From: Zantedeschia hybrid cultivar | Taxonomy: Eukaryota; Streptophyta; Magnoliopsida; Alismatales; Araceae | DNA: 64,000 nt | Direction: 5' to 3' | Assembly: GCA_030544215.1 (NCBI GenBank) | Contig: JARZZO010000008.1 | Span: forward strand, 32,093,614 to 32,157,613 | In this document: piece by piece, positions 24,588 to 35,210 of the stretch | Numbering within the stretch: the first letter of the stretch is position 1 | Layout of the letters: each line of letters begins with the position of its first letter | Translations under genes and position numbers: made by a program | Notes under the pieces: generated by a model | What the model saw: only the letters and a program-made list of their open reading frames with translations | The model's database searches: none | Told to the model about the DNA's origin: nothing

Positions 24588-26170
24588 TATAAGGATCGGG
24601 CGGGAATCCATGATTATGCAGCAGAAATGAGAGAAATAAACTAAGCCTGCTCTCACTATGTCATTTCGCATAAACAAAAATGAAGAATAGGGTGAACAAT
24701 CTTTACTTTATGCGGATTCGAATCCTAGCCGTATGGTTCCGATGAAGCGATCCCACAAGCCACCACGGATGCCCAACCTCTAGCAGTATCCACGCAATTC
24801 TCCTCATTGTGGATCGTCCTCGTCTCCTCGCTCGGTCCGACACAGTCGATGGGATTCCTTCTCTGCAATGGTGCCCGTGGCATGCAGGTGGAGGCCTCCG
24901 ACCGTCAGAGACGGAGGCAACGGAGAAGAGCGGAAGGGGGAGCCCTCGTAGGGGCGTCGACTTGATAGAGAGAGGGGGGGAGGGGGCACCGGCTAGTGAG
25001 AACCCTGATGGTTGGCCAGACTTTCTCTCTCAGTGTATATTTATAATATTCGGGCAATACGTTTTACAAATGCACCCGAACTATTATAAATCTCACTAAT
25101 TATCTACGGTTCAAGAACCTTTATGAGTGTGACTTCTAGGCCCAAGTGCTAGTATGATTTTCGGTCTGTTAAGGCCAATAACATCTTATTGGCTTATAAT
25201 AATTAATTAATATCATATATTTAATAATTACTTAACCGACTTACATATTTCATGTAAATCCAGCCAAACCTTCGATCAAATTGGGTGCTAACCAATACTG
25301 CATGATCTTGGAAGGCATTGAGGTTAAACAACCGGCTCAAGGAACTTGTCCGTCCATAGTTACCGTGTAGATATAATCATTTATTCGTGCAATGCTTCTG
25401 AGTCGATCTAAGGTATAATAAACTGTCAAACCCTAACCGATCAACTTACTCGGTCTTAATGCGTCTCATCTGCATCAAAAAACTCCTTCTCTGACTCAGT
25501 GTCCATCCTGGCTATGGACTTTCCACGCATCTTGTCTGGAGTATTCTCTCTCTAATTATCGAAAGCGAATGATTCTTTATGGAACACGCAATAACCTTCG
25601 AAGGTCTTCCACTGAACCCTATGCTTGATTGCTCCGAATCCCGTGGTTAGGAATTCGTTAGACAAGGTCAAAGTTCAAAAGTCCATTAACAAGGTGTCTT
25701 TGTTATCTTAAGTCCAATGACCATATACGCCACTATGATGTTGGATCAAGCTGCTTGACAGTTAAATAATTTATCATCCAGTGATCCAAGTCGGATAAGT
25801 TCAGTGAACTCATTCACCAATGCGCACGTATAGGTCCAACATAGTGTCTCCATACGAGTGACATAAGATCAGTCACTCTCATCATATGAGCTAAGGTAAC
25901 CTATAGTAGTCTCATTGCATATCTAATGTCCTTCTCAGATATTTTCTGACTAGGAACAGTTAAGAATGAGCATTAATAAGTTGTAAGTCTCAATATTATG
26001 ATCACATCATAATCCGACAACCATTGCACACATTGATGGACTTTACTAAGATACGAAAAATAACAATCATAAACAAAATTCGATTTACACATAATGAATA
26101 TATACTACCATTTATTAATAATTCAATATGATCATCTATGATTGGCTTATAGGCCACACATAAAACAACA
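24588..26170 (-). repeat. 5' LTR of copia D (about 1.58 kb)
   Basis: It aligns with the LTRs of copia 1 and 2 from tataaggatcgg on the left (consensus tgttagg) to gattggcttataggccacac…caaca on the right. The terminal TG has become TA. The right end is estimated by alignment with 19211 and 57115. Confidence 0.75.
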
Positions 26171-26214
26171 AGATATAGTAGAGTGAATCCTATTGCATGG
26201 TCGCCACCAGTTAG

Positions 26215-26752
26215 CTTGCCTTAGTAGTGTTTGGGCTTAGGAATTTTCCAACTAAGTGGTTGCCACACATTCCTTCATGGACCTCTTCAATTATCACTCA
26301 AGGCCCTTCGATATAGCCTTCCACCAACCAGGGAGAACTAGAGTGCACTCATGACCTACCTGGCCTTGAGTCGATCCATAGGTAGGCACTAATACTATGA
26401 TCAGGTCCATTGATCCAAGATGGAAATAGTCAATGGCATTGATTTTATTCAGTTTGTTGCTAGGCTAGAGGTACTCCTTGATCAGAACCACTTACGAAGG
26501 TATGAGATCGATTGACGAAAGAAGGCAGAGGGAGTTGGCCTTTGCATTGGCTTCCAAGGGATATGTACTACCTCAAATGCTTCAAGCCCCATCAGTCGAT
26601 TTTTGACCTTTTGTAGGTATTTATAATGCTTGGCTTTCGGGCCTCATATTGCCAGTGACTTGGTTGGCTACGAACTGGGAGTCGGTGAGGGCCATTATTC
26701 TGGTGGCTTCCATATGCCTGGCCATCTAAATACCCGAGATAATTGCTTTGTA
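26215..26752 (-). pseudogene. Gypsy archaeal-type RNase H (C-terminal half) and integrase N-terminus, remnant
   Basis: Read on the minus strand from 26752 it gives EYKAIISGI, then MARHMEATRIMALTDSQFVA. This is the E and D motif region of the second, archaeal-type RNase H of Tat-lineage elements. Degenerate sequence follows, ending in EEVHEGMCGNHLVG, the HHCC region of integrase. Several stops and frameshifts are present. It lies divergently to the next entry and begins where that one's protein order would need it. Confidence 0.6.
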
Positions 26753-26754
26753 TT

Positions 26755-27520
26755 CAGCAAGCGGCAACCCAACAAGATGCATGATATACAGTGCCTCACA
26801 GGGTCAATTGAGGCCGTTAACTATTTTATGTCCCTTTTTTTAAAATCCTCCAAGGAATGAAGACTTTGGTAGGAGGAAGGAGGCAGATTGAGTGGTCGAA
26901 AGACTGTAAAAAGACCTTCGAGAAGCTCAAACACTCTCTAACATCTCCACCAATTCTATTAAAGCCCATCTCAGAGGAGACTCTCTAGCTTTACCTTTCA
27001 GTTACTTCGAGGTTTATCAGTTTGGTGTTGGTCCAAGAGGAGATTGGCATGCAAAAGTCAGTGTACTACACCAACAAGGTGCTTCAGGGGCCCAAACTTC
27101 ACTATCTAACTATTGAGAAGTTCGTTTGGCCTTGATCATCACCACAAGGCACTTAATGCCATACTTCCAAGCTTATCCTATTGTGGTCCCAACTGACCAG
27201 TCTCAGAGAAGGATCCTCTAGAATCCTAAAGCTTTAGAAAAGACAAGTCAAATGGGCGATCAAGCTCTTACAGTTTCATGTTCCTTACCGGCCTTTCACT
27301 ACTAAAAGGCTCAAGCCTTTCACTTTTTAGCTGAATGTTCCATCCCCGCACTTGAAGGGAGCATATCAAGCCCAAACCTTACCTAGGTATTGCATGTCGA
27401 CAGATTGCCCTAGACAAGTATGAGCATGGTTGGCTTGGCGTAAACCTCTGCAAGGGAATCTAGTTGCAGAATCAAGCCTCCATACGCCTCAGTCTTCAAG
27501 TTCCAAGCATCAATTGAGGT
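26755..27520 (+). pseudogene. Gypsy RT connection, RNase H and N-terminal archaeal RNase H, remnant
   Basis: On the plus strand PNKMHDIQCLTGSIEAVNYF matches the RT connection of Tat-type elements. RNase H motifs follow in shifting frames (KPISEETL, SVYYTNKVLQGPKLHYLTIE-like, FVPYRP-like), and then the start of the archaeal-type RNase H (HVDR…, FKFQASIE). The next expected motif, EYEAL, is not here; it is found on the opposite strand at 26752. Many stops make it a fossil. Confidence 0.55.
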
Positions 27521-28633
27521 CGCTTGGAGGCACAACTACCTTGAATGGAGCCTTCTCTTCGACAAAAGGTCTTTATTGCCATTTTTTTGCAAAGCTTAGA
27601 TTGCAAGGAAGCCTGTGATTCTCTGACGTCGTCTCAATTGCACGAGATGCTCTTTGGTCATGGCCCAAAGCACCATGTAGTCTCGATTGCATGGTCTCAT
27701 GGCAGAAGGTTGAGTGGAAGCCGTCAAATACGGCGCCCTAACACTAATGATGAGCCTTATTGGGTCAGCCACTTTTGCCCTCTTAATGATCTGATGACTG
27801 CCTACTTCTTGCAGCCAATATGTTAAAGTATGCGTGTCTTCATCAATTGGTACATATCATGTTGTACCATTAATTAATGGAGCATATCAACGTAGCTTCT
27901 TTGGAAACCAACCTCCGCAGTTACCTTTCATGGACCACTTTTGGCGCAATTGGATTGTAGGAGACTACAGGGGGACCACATACATCAGCAATTTGCCAAT
28001 CCACAAGGGAAATCAAAACAAATATATTTTCTCCATTGGAAATTGTATAATTTTGATTAAAAAAAGTACCTCATGTGGGAAATATTTTCATCAAAAGTCT
28101 CGGTCTTCTCTATCCGGGGAGAGGATCACAAGGATTAACATTTCTTAGGAGTGTAGGCTGGTGTAAAGTTGTGACGTGTTACGCTTCTGGAATTATCACT
28201 AATTCCATACTTGATGAAAGAATAGCAAGAAAGCCCTTGTTAGAACGATTGATCCTGCTTATGCTTCACATTTTTCACAACAACTTAGACATATTGAGAA
28301 AAGCTCTTGTAAAATGAAGCTTACGAGAATTCTATGAAAGCAAAGGGAGGCAAGCCCTATGAAATGTTTGACAACGAAAGTTGGAGAATTCAGCATTTTC
28401 AGTACAGTAATCCGACAACATAACCAAGATAGATCAACACCCAATATAACCAAGTAATTAAGATGGTAATCATTAATGGAAATGCACTAGAGAAATTTAA
28501 AGACCAAGTTACATGGGGGGATTGAAGGACATGTAAATTCTCGCAAGAAGCAGTACTCAATCAACTGGTATGAGGATACAGTACTCAGAGGGATTTAGAC
28601 CCCAATTCTGTGGGGTTGGAGCACATGGATGGC
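27521..28633. other. Intergenic, no supported feature
   Basis: Several open frames of 60-104 codons occur, but none shows a recognisable motif, codon pattern or splice context. This is the downstream side of the minus-strand host gene and should include its 3' untranslated region. Confidence 0.4.
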
Positions 28634-29790
28634 TCAGAATGGAGCCGAGACAACATCCCGGAGAACTGTGGTGCAAATGAGGCTCAGCCCCGAGCGGTCC
28701 ACCGACGGGAACTCAAGTTCCTCGTCAGAGTCCATGACCACCCTTCCTTTCTTCACCCCGGTGACCACCGGCTTTAAGCCCTACCATCAACACAACACCA
28801 CATCATTAGCTCCACTATTCACATATACACTTTAGTTCCTAGCTGTGTATTCTTCGCTGCTCTCCATTATAAGAGGTTTCATCAAAGAGTACTGCGACAG
28901 GCAGCTGCAATAATTTTGGAGATTTGGATGCAATTAATGGTTTTCTTGTTTTGTACATATATCTAGTGAGCCTTTTTTCCCCACTACAAATGTTATCAAT
29001 GATATGGCTTCAATGTGAATATATATATGTGTATGATAAACTAGCAGCATGAACAAGAGCCTGAAGGTATGAGTTTGCCACCTCCGTGAAGATCCTGAGC
29101 GCTTCCTCGAAGCTTCTGGTGTTCACCACGTACAGAGCTGCCTCCTGCCACAACAATAGTACGATAGCATAAGCGGAAGACACATGTGATCTGGGAGTTT
29201 CACAACACCATGCAGCCTATTTTCAGACATGCCACATTATTCTGAGGTCTTCATAGAAAAATCTAGTCTACCCAACACATGCTGACACCAACACGTGTTT
29301 GTGTGCGTGTAGAAGCTAGTCTTTGCTAAAACATGTTTGATGACGTGAGTAAGAAGGTTTCGTAATTAAAGTTAAAACTGTGTAACATGGGCATACATTG
29401 GCACCGTGAGAATAAGTACACCAGAAGATAAGAACCATGCCAGAGTACAGTCTAGCAGAGTTCCTGTACAAGAGATAAGCAGCTAAGCAACCACCAATAT
29501 GGATATGATTCCTTGGAGGAGTCGTCAAAAGAATGGAACAAGAAGGGAAGATATCAAGAACAAGACGACAGTGAGGGAGTAAGAAAAATATCGTCTGATC
29601 TACAACTCGATATTTCTATTAAGAGTGGGGAGTAGGAACAAAGCCCCGAGAACTACTTATTCAGGTTCAGATCGACGACAAAGTGAACGAATCTTCCTTC
29701 CATGAAAGGCGTACATAGCTTAGCTTAGATGTGATGATCATATATATGGCAGATGATATCTAAAGAACGACACACGTACACACATACAGG

Positions 29791-29822
<32 letters not shown>

Positions 29823-29983
29823 GGGTTGCATCACATGATCTCCCACGGCCATGCAAACACGTATATATGGGCAAACTAATCTCGACGAAAAAAATTATAC
29901 AATACCCGGGCGTACTGAATCTGTTCAAAGCTCAGCGTCCGAGGCTCGCTTTCTATGGATGACTTCCTCTCAATTCTCTTCAT
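28634..29983 (-). CDS. Small conserved plant protein of unknown function, 95 aa, three exons
   Basis: I assemble an intact gene from exons 29906-29983 (26 codons, start ATG at 29983), 29082-29144 (21 codons) and 28634-28780 (48 codons plus TGA). Both introns (761 and 301 bp) are GT-AG and phase 0. The protein has a basic start (MKRIERKSSIESEPRTLSFE), then EAALYVVNTRSFEEALRIF, then an acidic DSDEELEFP segment, and ends LRDVVSAPF. I recall plant proteins with this EALxIFTE and RDVxSAPF pattern but no established function. There is no signal peptide or membrane segment. It is the only gene in the window with no disabling change, and the only one that does not look transposon-derived. Confidence 0.82.
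29790..29824. repeat. (GA)n microsatellite
   Basis: About 35 bp of GA repeats with one GACA interruption, inside intron 1 of the 95-aa gene. In the gene's sense it reads as a CT tract. Confidence 0.9.
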
Positions 29984-30897
29984 CTTCCTGCACCTCTCCT
30001 TCCTAATAATCTTCGAAAACCGTTCTTCCTTTCCCTCCCCAGCTAGGCGCTTTTGAGGGGGAAAAAAAAAACTTCGCAGAACTCGAAGATCTTGGAGGAT
30101 AAAGATCGCCCGAAAGGAAAAGGGTGGGAGAGGCGAAGGAGAGAAGATTGGAGTTTAGGAGAAGGAAGAATAGAAACAGTGTAGGGTGGGGGTGGGTTGG
30201 AGAACAAACAGGGAAGCAGTGTTCTCTGGAAGCCCTTGGCCCCCAGGTGGCGGTGGCTTTTGGAAAGGGGCCATATGGGGGAAGAAGGCTTGTGATACCG
30301 GTCAACACTTGTCAGTGGGTAAGACGTATGGGTCGCCCACACGTGTCAGTTTTCGATCCTAGCTCTCACCGGCATGTGGCCTCTAGAAGAAGTGGTTAAA
30401 AATGGCTTCTCTCGGAGAGAAGATGCCTGGGATGCGGCGGTGCGTGCCAAGCCTCTTTTCCTTGAAGCCCACGAGATGGGCGGATGAGATGCGCATAGAC
30501 AAAAGGGTGTGCGAGGAGAGAGGGAAGATGGGTGGAAACATAGTTAGATGAAAATGACCTCTTTATTAGAAAAATATTTAGAACTATATAAATTCTTTCC
30601 ACAACTCTCAAGAATGCTCTTCAAATTATTTTATGAAGATTATTTATAGAGATCAAAGTCAAAAAACCTCTATATGGAGAGAGAGAGAGAGAAAGATGTC
30701 ATCGGCATAGAGATGGTGGCAGTGGCGGACATATAAATTTTTATCCAGTGAGTCACTTAGACAATCTGTCTATGAAGTCGTGTGCGCTTCTGAGTGCTGT
30801 GACGATGTCTCCTCGTTAGACAATTAAAATCACATTTTCTTAGAATTTGAATTAAGTTAAGTAAGTTATTAAAAAATAGAATTAAATATTTAAATAA
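29984..30897. other. 5' region of the host gene and intergenic DNA
   Basis: This holds the 5' untranslated region and probable promoter of the minus-strand gene, a short GA microsatellite at 30679-30695, and otherwise unique-looking DNA. Open frames here on both strands have no recognisable content. Confidence 0.4.
30331..30350. promoter_or_regulatory. ACGT-core motif upstream of the host gene
   Basis: ACACGTGTCAG contains a CACGTG G-box/ABRE core about 350 bp upstream of the ATG at 29983. A bZIP/bHLH site is possible. There is no further support. Confidence 0.25.
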
Positions 30898-30975
30898 GAG
30901 GAGTGGCTTAGTTATTTGGTCGTTTCATTTTCTATGTAGAGGACACAAGTTCGATACCTGTAAGAAACATTTATT
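30898..30975 (+). repeat. tRNA-related SINE-like remnant
   Basis: A box-A-like GTGGCTTAGTTATTTGG and a box-B-like AAGTTCGATACCTG are spaced as in a tRNA-derived pol III promoter, followed by a T/A-rich tail. No cloverleaf can be completed, so this is not a tRNA gene. Target duplications were not found. Confidence 0.3.
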
Positions 30976-31960
30976 TTTAGGTTATTTTGGATTTTTTCTA
31001 AGCTGCGGGGGTTGTGCTAGACTAGAACCTAGGCTAGTGGGGTCACGAGGCCTGAGTCAGTAAGGTCTGACCTCACTTAAGTAAAATGTGTACGCTTAAG
31101 TTCACTAAAGAACTTTGACAAATCCAGTGAGATCTTGTGAGTCCATTAAATAAGTGGAAATCAAAGCGAGGGAGGGTGCCCGAGTGTGTAAACTCCATTA
31201 ATATCAATTTGGGGAGTGACCCATCTTTTCTACGTTTCTGCTTTACTTACCCTTTTTCTTCTCACTTCTTATATATGATGGATTCAGGTGGTCTTAATAA
31301 GTGGTCAAAGATGGCAACTACTCCTCCAATAGCATGCTATACTTCGCCATCACCAATACGTAGAAAGATGTTGAAGCCCATGAGGAGCAGAGCAAAGGGC
31401 ACGTCTTGCTTATATTAGGCACGATGGGCTGGACCATGCTTTTCAAAGGCATCACTGTGCCCCCCCCGCCAATCTCGTGTCCACACCTCTCTTTCCCTCA
31501 GCAACGCATCAGTAGTGATGCTCTCCCATATACTGGTGAAAGGATACAGAATCTTTGACTAATTTAGTGTACGATTTTGAGTTTTCGACCTGATGGTATT
31601 GCACCCTTACCTGTATTATTGACATTAAATATCACAATAAAAAAAATTGCCAAACAATCGCCATCAATATAGATTGATCATCTTAGGTGTTGTTTGCTTT
31701 GCCGGAAAGTACTGCCATTAATTCCAAGACTTTAAATCACTATCTTTACGACCAATGAATTGGTAAGGTTTTGAAATTGTGGGTACTTTATTTGGAGGGC
31801 TGTAAAATCTCACACAAGAAGTTAAGTCACCTTTCAATTTCAGTTTTTGGTGTAAATTAAAGCCAAGAATCAAAAACTGTCACATTAACGAATGAGATTC
31901 TGAAATCCAGTAATTTACGTCCCTATGAAGAGAACAAAAATGCTGTATGATGAGCATAGT
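30976..31960. other. Intergenic, no supported feature
   Basis: No gene, splice pattern or terminal repeat that I can support. A segment at about 31684-31925 has a MITE-like base pattern at its left end, but I could not find a matching right end. Confidence 0.35.
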
Positions 31961-33070
31961 TTCTGAGCCATTGAACTTGACCCAACCAAGTCAGCCTGAT
32001 GAGAATGGCCCATTGCACTTGGCCCATTGTGGATAAGCCAGCTAAGTGAATCCAGCCGAGTCGGCCGATATGACTTGGCCAAAAGTGACTCAGCTCGTAT
32101 GACTCAGCCTAAAGTGACTCGGCCCAATGAAACTCGAGCCAATCCACTTGGCCCAGTGTGACGACCAATCAACTGAGGACACGTATCTCTTCTAAAAGGA
32201 GCTAACTCTCCAAAAGAACAAGGGAATAGTCCAATATCGGAAGTCTCAAGAATTGTTCACCTACTCCCTCCTACAAAAGGGACCCAAGGGTATCAAGATA
32301 AAGTAAGTCTTCCACTTCTTACTTAGCCACTCACTTTTCGCCATGCTTCATAAGGTTGACTTGAGCGTCGCAAGGTTTCCCCCTTGGCACAAGCCGAGGG
32401 GCCTCGCTTTGTCTTGAAGGGTGTGAGTCGATCGGCCTCAACTAAGCTTGGGAGTCGGCCTCAACATCAGTCGGCCTCAACTCACCTGGCATGGGTCACT
32501 CAGTCGGTCTTGGTTACTGTTTGGATCAGTCGGCCTCAGCCGGTCTCAGCTATTCCTTAGATCAATAGGCCTCAACTCACCTAGCATGGGTCACTTGGCC
32601 CCTCTTGGCTACTCTTTGGATAAGTCTACCTTGGCTGATCTCGGCTACTCCTTAGATCATTTGGCCTCAACTCAGCTTGGAGTCGGCCTTAGAACCAAGT
32701 AGCCTCAACTCAGCTTGGGACTCGGCCACAACACCTATTGGCCTCACCTCAGCCTGGGAGTCAGCCTCAGCATCAGTTAGCCTCAACTCAGCTTGGGAGT
32801 CAGCCTCAACATCAGTCAGCCTCACTAAGCCTGGGAGTTGGCCTCGGCATCAGTCGCCCTCAACTCAGCCTGGTAGTTGGCCTCAACACCAATCGACCTC
32901 AGCTCACCTGACATGGGTCACTCGGGTGGTCTTGGATACTCTTTAGATCAGTCGGCCTCGGCTGGTCTTCGGCTACTCCTTAGATCAATCAACGTCAACC
33001 CACTCGACCGGTCGGCCTCTGCACCAATCGGCCTCAGCCTACTCAACTAGTCACCCTTTGCCTACTCAGC
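31960..33070. repeat. Degenerate CTCGGCC-type repeats and a 39-bp minisatellite
   Basis: 31965-32165 is made of ~20-bp units of the form gtgactcggcccaa. From 32400 to 33070 the sequence alternates ~100-bp units (ctcacctggcatgggtcactc … actccttagatcaa) with a 39-bp unit starting agcctcaactcagcttggga. The 39-bp unit recurs at 32701, 32740, 32779 and 32818. Open frames across it are repeat artefacts. The unit style resembles LTR-internal repeats of gypsy elements, but I could not delimit an LTR. Confidence 0.7.
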
Positions 33071-33281
33071 CTCTGCACGCTTAGGCAAATTCTGAAGGTG
33101 GGCTTCGTTTGAGTCACAGACACCCGTCAACCTACTTAGATTACAAGGTTTGTTGTATGATCTTGTGGAAATCCGACTCCATCCATGGAGGCCGGATTTC
33201 TATGCAACATTATACATAGCATGGTGCTTTAAAAGGTGTAGCATACTAAACTACCTCTTACTACTGCTAGAAATCTCTAAG

Positions 33282-33555
33282 CCCCAATTTGTTTGCAAAA
33301 TAGATTATTCATAATTATTTATCCGGAATAGCGTATACTAGAATATGAGGTGCTTAGTTTTGATAGTTTTGTGGGACCCACTAGCGGAATAGGAAGGATA
33401 AGCAATTCTTGGGTCTAGGGTCGAATTGCTTATTCTGCTTATTCTAGTATAAGCAATTCTAACACGGTATAAGCCATTCTGTCCATCAAACTAGAATTAG
33501 CCTTATTCTAGAATAAGAAACCTTATTCTTCTCCTATTCTCCAATCAAAGTGGCG
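33282..33555. mobile_element. MITE, 274 bp, with 5-bp target duplication
   Basis: Terminal inverted repeats CCCCAATTTGTTTG… (left) and CGCCACTTTGATTG… (right, read inward) agree at 17 of 22 positions. The element is flanked by CTAAG on both sides (33277-33281 and 33556-33560). It has no coding capacity and internal copies of AAGCAATTCT. The superfamily is uncertain; the termini look hAT-like but that group usually makes 8-bp duplications. Confidence 0.6.
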
Positions 33556-33688
33556 CTAAGTGATGAAGGTCAAAAAAGGTGAAAATATACTAAGGGGAGG
33601 AGGGACTCTGTCCCTACCATAAAAGGAGTATGTGAAATAGGAAGGTCCAATGGGAGATGCTAGAGCGACCAGATCAATTAGGAGCTAC

Positions 33689-34264
33689 GGCCTCAATTGC
33701 TGCCAAAGATGCCATGTCAAAGCCTTTCATCTTCGTGGCCAACACTGGTTTTTGTTGGCAACTCATCCATTATGGGTAAACTTGCCAAAGTGAACACATG
33801 GAATCATCCAATAGGAAGCTACGTGCTCTAGAGCAGGATGATGCTACGATGGCCAGTGCATTAGCAAGGAGGCAGCTTAACAAGGAGCTGAACTTGTGTT
33901 CTTTCTCCTTTCTTTAATGAAGATCATCACTTGGAATTGCAAGTTACTACAAGAAAGAGAGTCATTAATAGTTGAAAGCTAAGGACTCAAGATGTTAAGG
34001 CCTCAAGTGCTATGAAGGATGCCATTTTCAAACCTTTCCCCTTCATGGCCAACATTGATTTTTGTTGGCAACTCACCTTTTAGTGGGTAAGTGCCAAAGT
34101 AAATGCACAAAATCAACCAATAGGACGTTGCCTGCCCTAGAGTAGGATGATGCTAAGGTGTCCTATGCAGTAGCAAAGAGGAGGATTAACTAAAAGCTGA
34201 ATTTGGTGTTCTTTCTCCTTTCTTTAGATGATGATCATGAGTTGGAATTATAGGGGTCACTACA
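33689..34264. repeat. Two-copy duplication, 310-bp offset
   Basis: Copy 1 begins ggcctcaattgc at 33689 and copy 2 ggcctcaagtgc at 33999. Shared blocks include gttggcaactca and ttctttctcctttcttta. Both copies end at a CACTA-like sequence (ttactacaagaaag near 33935; cactacaaaaaag at 34258). Confidence 0.75.
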
Positions 34265-35210
34265 AAAAAGTCATGGGCAACCGTTGAAAGCTGTCGTTAA
34301 AACCCAAAAGGTGTCGCTAATATATGTTAATAGTGGCGGTAGACACACTATCACATCAACCATGGTCATTAACACAATCATTATTGTTATACATCCACCA
34401 TCCCTAGTAAATTACTAGCAACGCAAACAACTTGTTGCTAGTAAGCGATCTTGATGGGTAGATGCTATGACTACTAAAGTAGTTGCATCAACACAATTTG
34501 TCCCTAATGTGGTACAAGCTTGCAAGAAAAAAAGAGAAAAATCGATAGCGATGGCGCCAACTATCGTTGTTAAATTCTCCAAAAATAATTATGACCAATA
34601 ATAATCACTATCTCTAATAATCATTAGCATTGGCTAAAGCCACTGCAAATAATTGTTTTGAAAGAATTGACAATACGTGATGGCCTTTCCTTGTTGCTAA
34701 CACCTTTGTGAAGCTACTCTTTTCAAATCAGGTAATGTGTTTAACTGTCATTAATAGCGACGATTTTAGTTTTCATCATTAATTCTCTAGATTTTTAAAG
34801 GTCACTAAATTTTGAACTTTCTAAAAATTATATGACTTAAAATGATATATTATCACACATCACAAAGACAAATATCACAACAAATACACAACACAACATA
34901 CAAAACACACATCTCACAACAAGCACAAATAATAAATAAGAAGAGAATCAATAAATATCTAAATAATCGTACACCTCATACAAAAGGGCAACCATAATCC
35001 TCTTTTCAATCACTCTCCACAGCATCATCCTTATCATCTCCTCCATCATCCTTGAATTTGGTGGCTCATCTCGATTAGCATCTTTTGCCATATTTGCACC
35101 TGCATCTCTTGCCACAATGTAACAATTGGTGGCTATAGTTGATCCTACATGTCACTCTACTGTGTCACTATTTGCTATTCTTTATCAAATGATCATCTCT
35201 AGGCACTTAT
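34258..35210 (+). mobile_element. CACTA (En/Spm-like) transposon end and remnant
   Basis: CACTACAAAAAAG at 34258-34270 is the classical plant CACTA terminus. It is followed by degenerate sub-terminal units around tcgctaat / agcgacga / tagcgatgg. The minus strand near 35020-35140 can read a Gln/Met-rich WQEMQVQIWQKMLIEM segment like the C-terminus of CACTA proteins. I found no opposite terminus, so the right limit is arbitrary. Confidence 0.45.

Larger units (their letters stand above)
22295..26170 (-). mobile_element. Copia element D, truncated (5' LTR, leader, gag stub)
   Basis: A minus-strand Ty1/copia element related to copia 1 and 2. The 5' LTR is 24588-26170, the leader 22498-24587, and only the first ~67 codons of gag (22295-22497) survive. 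Gag homology ends after the residues WKED and is replaced by unrelated CGAGTC-rich DNA, so the element has lost all of pol and its 3' LTR. Confidence 0.78.

Noticed and set aside
27545..28317. Run of plus-strand ORFs as a second host gene
   Set aside because: Different frames, no conserved motifs and no consistent splice junctions; likely the degraded flank of the gypsy remnant.
30898..30975. A tRNA gene
   Set aside because: Box A and box B resemble tRNA, but no anticodon stem or acceptor stem can be formed; better explained as a SINE-type remnant.
31684..31925. A second MITE starting ggtgttgtttgctttgcc
   Set aside because: No matching inverted end or target duplication could be found.
32448..32946. 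Ser/Pro-rich ORFs
   Set aside because: Produced by the 39-bp minisatellite, which keeps frame because 39 is a multiple of three.
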